Shown here piece after piece: positions 61,788-64,000 of a DNA stretch of 64,000 bases; position 1 is the stretch's first letter; every line of letters begins with the position of its first letter. Origin of the DNA: LMUY01 sp965198895 (GTDB lineage: Bacteria; Pseudomonadota; Alphaproteobacteria; Acetobacterales; Acetobacteraceae). The translations under genes and the position numbers were made by a program. Under the pieces are notes generated by a model, which was not told the origin of the DNA, did not search any database, and worked only from the letters and a program-made list of their open reading frames with translations. The stretch is from contig OZ240676.1 in NCBI GenBank assembly GCA_965198895.1, positions 4,278,001 to 4,342,000 of the forward strand. The letters run 5' to 3'.

Positions 61788-62398
61788 CGGAGGGCGCGGC
61801 TGGCGTCGATACTCGGGTCTATTTTGGCCAGCTGAGCGTGCTGGTGATCGAGGGAAACGAGCTTGAGTCGGAAATCCTGAGTCAAGTCCTCGGGAGCTTT
61901 AAAGTCCGCACGATCTCCCGTTTCGCAACGACGTCGGAGGCCCAGGCGTTCTTGCAGCGCGAGACCTGCCAGCTGGTTGTCGTCGGATCGGCAACGCGGG
62001 GCAGCGACGTAGACGAATACGATTTTATCCGCTGGATACGCCGCAGCAAGGTGGAGGAGGTGAAGACGGCCTCCGTTATCCTCCTGGCGGGACATACACC
62101 GCAAAGCAATATCTTGCGTGCGCGGGATTGCGGCGCGAGCTTTGTCATCGCCAAACCGATCACCCCGCGCGTGTTATACGATCGCGTCAAATGGCTTGCC
62201 AGGGACATGCGCTCGTTCGTTGAAGGCGAAGCCTACGCGGGGCCGGATCGCAGGTTCCAGATGCTCGGGCCGCCCTCGGGAACGGCGGGGCGACGCAAGG
62301 GCGACCTTTCGTTGCAACTCGGAGAGGCAAAGGAGGCAAACCTCTCGCAGTCCGAAATCGATGCAATGATGAGTGGAAAGGCGATGGCGCGGTTATGA
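61784..62398 (+). CDS. Pseudo-receiver with FliM-like C-terminal peptide (CheYIII position)
   Basis: 204 residues. Residues about 15-140 follow the receiver fold (strand LSVLVIEGNE, strand QLVVVGSATRG, strand ASVILLAGHT, strand FVIAKPITP), but the phospho-acceptor position is G68 and the Thr/Ser position is Ala; only K124 remains. It probably cannot be phosphorylated. After a basic linker (GPDRRF, GRRKG) the C-terminus has LSQSEIDAMM at 187-196, very close to the N-terminal CheY-binding peptide of FliM (LSQxEIDALL). GTG start overlapping the previous stop codon. In Caulobacter che1 order this is CheYIII. Confidence 0.72.
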   Translation: MTEGAAGVDTRVYFGQLSVLVIEGNELESEILSQVLGSFKVRTISRFATTSEAQAFLQRETCQLVVVGSATRGSDVDEYDFIRWIRRSKVEEVKTASVILLAGHTPQSNILRARDCGASFVIAKPITPRVLYDRVKWLARDMRSFVEGEAYAGPDRRFQMLGPPSGTAGRRKGDLSLQLGEAKEANLSQSEIDAMMSGKAMARL

Positions 62399-62877
62399 TG
62401 AAACCTGTTCCGGTGCATACGAAGCGTATCGCTCAGCTTGTCATGCGCCCTGGCGGAATTACCGCGACCGAGGCTGTGGCTGCCGCCGAGCAGAGCCTCG
62501 AGGGGCTTCGCGATCGCGGTCTCTCCGAAATAGCGGAGACGATCGACCGCATGTTCGTCCTCGCCAATGAGATGGGGCTCACGCAAGACCCGCATCGCGC
62601 CGGTGAACTGTACACTTTGAGCAACTCGCTTGTGGGTGTCGCCGGTGTTTTCGGGAAAAGCGGCCTTGGCGATGTCGCGTTGAGCCTCTGCACACTGATC
62701 GAACGCTTGCTGCTCGCCAAATGTTCGGATGGGCAGGCGATCCAACTTCACCTAGATAGTATGCGTTTGCTCGCGGCCACGTCCATGAGCAAGTTGGAGG
62801 TTTCTGCCATCGGCAACGCGTTGCGCCAGGTGGTGGACCGACTGCCGTCAGAACGAATGGATCGCCGCGTCACGTAG
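62395..62877 (+). CDS. Helical che-operon protein (CheE position)
   Basis: 160 residues, predicted all-helical, Ala/Leu-rich, no TM segment. The conserved-looking start is RIAQLVMRPGGITATEAVAAAEQSL. Last gene of the operon, where Caulobacter che1 has cheE (recalled order; similarity untested). ATGA overlap with the pseudo-receiver gene. It might be a four-helix HPt- or CheZ-like partner, but no conserved His or CheZ Gln motif was recognised. Confidence 0.6.
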   Translation: MMKPVPVHTKRIAQLVMRPGGITATEAVAAAEQSLEGLRDRGLSEIAETIDRMFVLANEMGLTQDPHRAGELYTLSNSLVGVAGVFGKSGLGDVALSLCTLIERLLLAKCSDGQAIQLHLDSMRLLAATSMSKLEVSAIGNALRQVVDRLPSERMDRRVT

Positions 62878-62974
62878 GAGGTCAGCAGGCCGATCGTGGC
62901 ACGCGGCCTTGCCCGACAGGCCCGGTATTCGCCGGCAGCGTATGCCGTCAACCAGTCTGCTACTGGTCCGACGG

Positions 62975-63133
62975 CTAGTGCGTGGCATGCAGCGCCCAGA
63001 GAGAGATGAGCCCTGTCACGATCGCTAAAGCAGTCAAATACCAACCACCCTCGTGCTGGCCGGTCGTTCGGATCGGGGGCTGTGCGTAATGGCTGGTCTC
63101 GTCCACACCGGCAAACTCGTCAGCTTCAAGCAT
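62975..63133 (-). CDS. Small single-pass membrane protein
   Basis: 52 residues on the minus strand: a polar N-terminus (MLEADEFAGVDETSHYAQPP) then one hydrophobic segment, WYLTALAIVTGLISLWALHA, ending with THis. The ATG has AGGA eight bases upstream. It is the only sign of a gene in the 331-bp gap between the che operon and the glycoside hydrolase gene. Function unknown. The soluble-head-plus-anchor layout is typical of small envelope proteins. Confidence 0.55.
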   Translation of the reverse strand: MLEADEFAGVDETSHYAQPPIRTTGQHEGGWYLTALAIVTGLISLWALHATH

Positions 63134-63208
63134 CGTCCTGGTCCTGGTTCCTCTGATACGGACAGGATCAATGAGGCGGGTTGCTATTTCATGAACACAG
63201 GCGCGATC

Positions 63209-64000
63209 TCAGGCGGGTAGCCAGACTGTCATCGGCTTGCGGATGACGCGTGCCGGGTCACCCCGCAAGACCTCGAACTCTGTGCCAGGTCCCTGCCGGG
63301 TGAAGCGCAAGTCAAATGTGTCGTTGCCGACGCGCAGGTCGCGCAAGGTCAAATCGGGCAGCCAGTCCGGCAACGCCGGGTCGATCAGAAGCTGGCCGTT
63401 CGGTGCATCGGGTTGGAAGCCGATGATGGACTGGACAAGGGAAAATACGCTCCCGGCGGCCCAGGCCTGGGGCACGTTGGCGCCGAGATACTGGACGGGG
63501 AAGTTGCTCTCGTCGCGTTGCACGCCGGCATAGAGCTCCGGCAGTTGGTTCAGCATGAAGAAGCTGGCGGCCGTAAGCACGTCCTTGGCGATAGCATTGG
63601 CTTGGTCGGCGTAGCCATAGCGCTTGAAACCCTGCGCGATCAGGCCGTTGTCATGCGGCCAAACCGATCCGTTCTGGTAGGAATACGGGTTGAAGCTGGG
63701 GTGCTTGGCCGACAACGTCCGAATGCCCCAGCCGCTCCACATGTCCGGCTGCATGAACCGGGCGACGACCCGGCCAGCCCGGTCGGGCGGCACGATGCCG
63801 GACCACAGCAGGTGGCCCGGGTTGGAGGCGACGCTCAGGATCGGCCGCTTATTCCCGTCGAGGCCATAAGCGTAGAAGCCCTCCGCCTCGTTCCAGAACA
63901 GGGCGTTGACCTGCTGGTACAGCACCGCCGCCTTCTGCCGCAGCTCCGCCGACCGGCCCGGCTGGCCGAGCATGTCGTAAATCTCCGCCATCCGCATCCA
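63209..64000 (-). CDS. Amylo-alpha-1,6-glucosidase-like glycoside hydrolase (partial)
   Basis: C-terminal 263 residues of a glycogen-debranching/MGH1-like glycoside hydrolase; the 5' part lies beyond the window. The (alpha/alpha)6-barrel segments are SNPGHLLWSGIV, WGIRTLS, NPYSYQNGSVWPHDNGLIAQG (shown here in parts: WPHDNGLIA, then PELYAG) and QAWAAGSVF. WPHDN and QAWAAG are hallmarks of this fold, with the Asp of WPHDN near the active site. The C-terminus ends in a beta domain. It may act on trehalose-, glycogen- or glucosylglycerate-type substrates. Confidence 0.82.
   Translation of the reverse strand, partial: WMRMAEIYDMLGQPGRSAELRQKAAVLYQQVNALFWNEAEGFYAYGLDGNKRPILSVASNPGHLLWSGIVPPDRAGRVVARFMQPDMWSGWGIRTLSAKHPSFNPYSYQNGSVWPHDNGLIAQGFKRYGYADQANAIAKDVLTAASFFMLNQLPELYAGVQRDESNFPVQYLGANVPQAWAAGSVFSLVQSIIGFQPDAPNGQLLIDPALPDWLPDLTLRDLRVGNDTFDLRFTRQGPGTEFEVLRGDPARVIRKPMTVWLPA

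Overview
The window is a GC-rich, densely coded stretch of a bacterial chromosome. The gene set points to an alphaproteobacterium, most likely Rhodospirillales/Acetobacteraceae (inference, no phylogeny was run). Supporting signs are a CcrM-type GANTC methyltransferase next to rnhB, a PopZ-family pole organiser between tolC and valS, a chemotaxis operon ordered like the che1 cluster of Caulobacter, and many ATGA/GTGA start-stop overlaps. No phage integrase, insertion sequence, CRISPR array or rRNA was seen.

Layout. 0-15.4 kb: an aldo/keto reductase, then two leftward Liv-type (branched-chain amino acid/amide family) ABC operons. The first has a substrate-binding protein, a LivH-LivM fusion, LivG, LivF, an acyl-CoA dehydrogenase-like protein and NAD synthetase. 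The second has an alpha/beta hydrolase upstream, then LivG, LivF, LivH, LivM, a binding protein and an AhpD-like protein. 15.5-22.6 kb: an SDR, a TetR regulator divergent from an operon of arylformamidase-like hydrolase, EthD-like protein and a NitT/TauT-type ATPase-permease pair, then an amine oxidase and a fluoroacetate-dehalogenase-like enzyme with all expected catalytic residues. 22.9-27.1 kb: gamma-glutamyltransferase and detached phosphonate genes (phnN, DUF1045, phnM). 27.2-31 kb: three tRNAs (Asn, Leu, Cys), a hybrid histidine kinase, a His-rich lysozyme-like protein and a 14-bp x5 tandem repeat. 31-48.9 kb: mostly housekeeping genes (erythronate-dehydrogenase-like epimerase, GT2 glycosyltransferase, pcm-tolC-popZ-valS, threonine dehydratase, ilvD, ccrM-rnhB, radical SAM protein, ClC channel). 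49-55.1 kb: a third Liv-type operon containing a LivM-LivG fusion and an amidase. 55.2-62.9 kb: a compact chemotaxis operon (STAS-cheY-cheA-cheW-cheR-cheB-cheY-cheD plus three accessory genes). The window ends in a truncated glycoside hydrolase.

How the parts fit. Three Liv-type importers, a NitT/TauT-type importer, GGT, amidase, dehalogenase and phosphonate genes suggest a scavenger of organic acids, amides and small N/P compounds; the substrates are not deducible from sequence. A palindromic repeat family sits directly 3' of the binding-protein gene in all three Liv operons, which resembles the REP element after malE in enterobacteria. The che operon ends with a receiver-like protein that lacks the phospho-acceptor Asp and carries a C-terminal peptide resembling the CheY-binding N-terminus of FliM.
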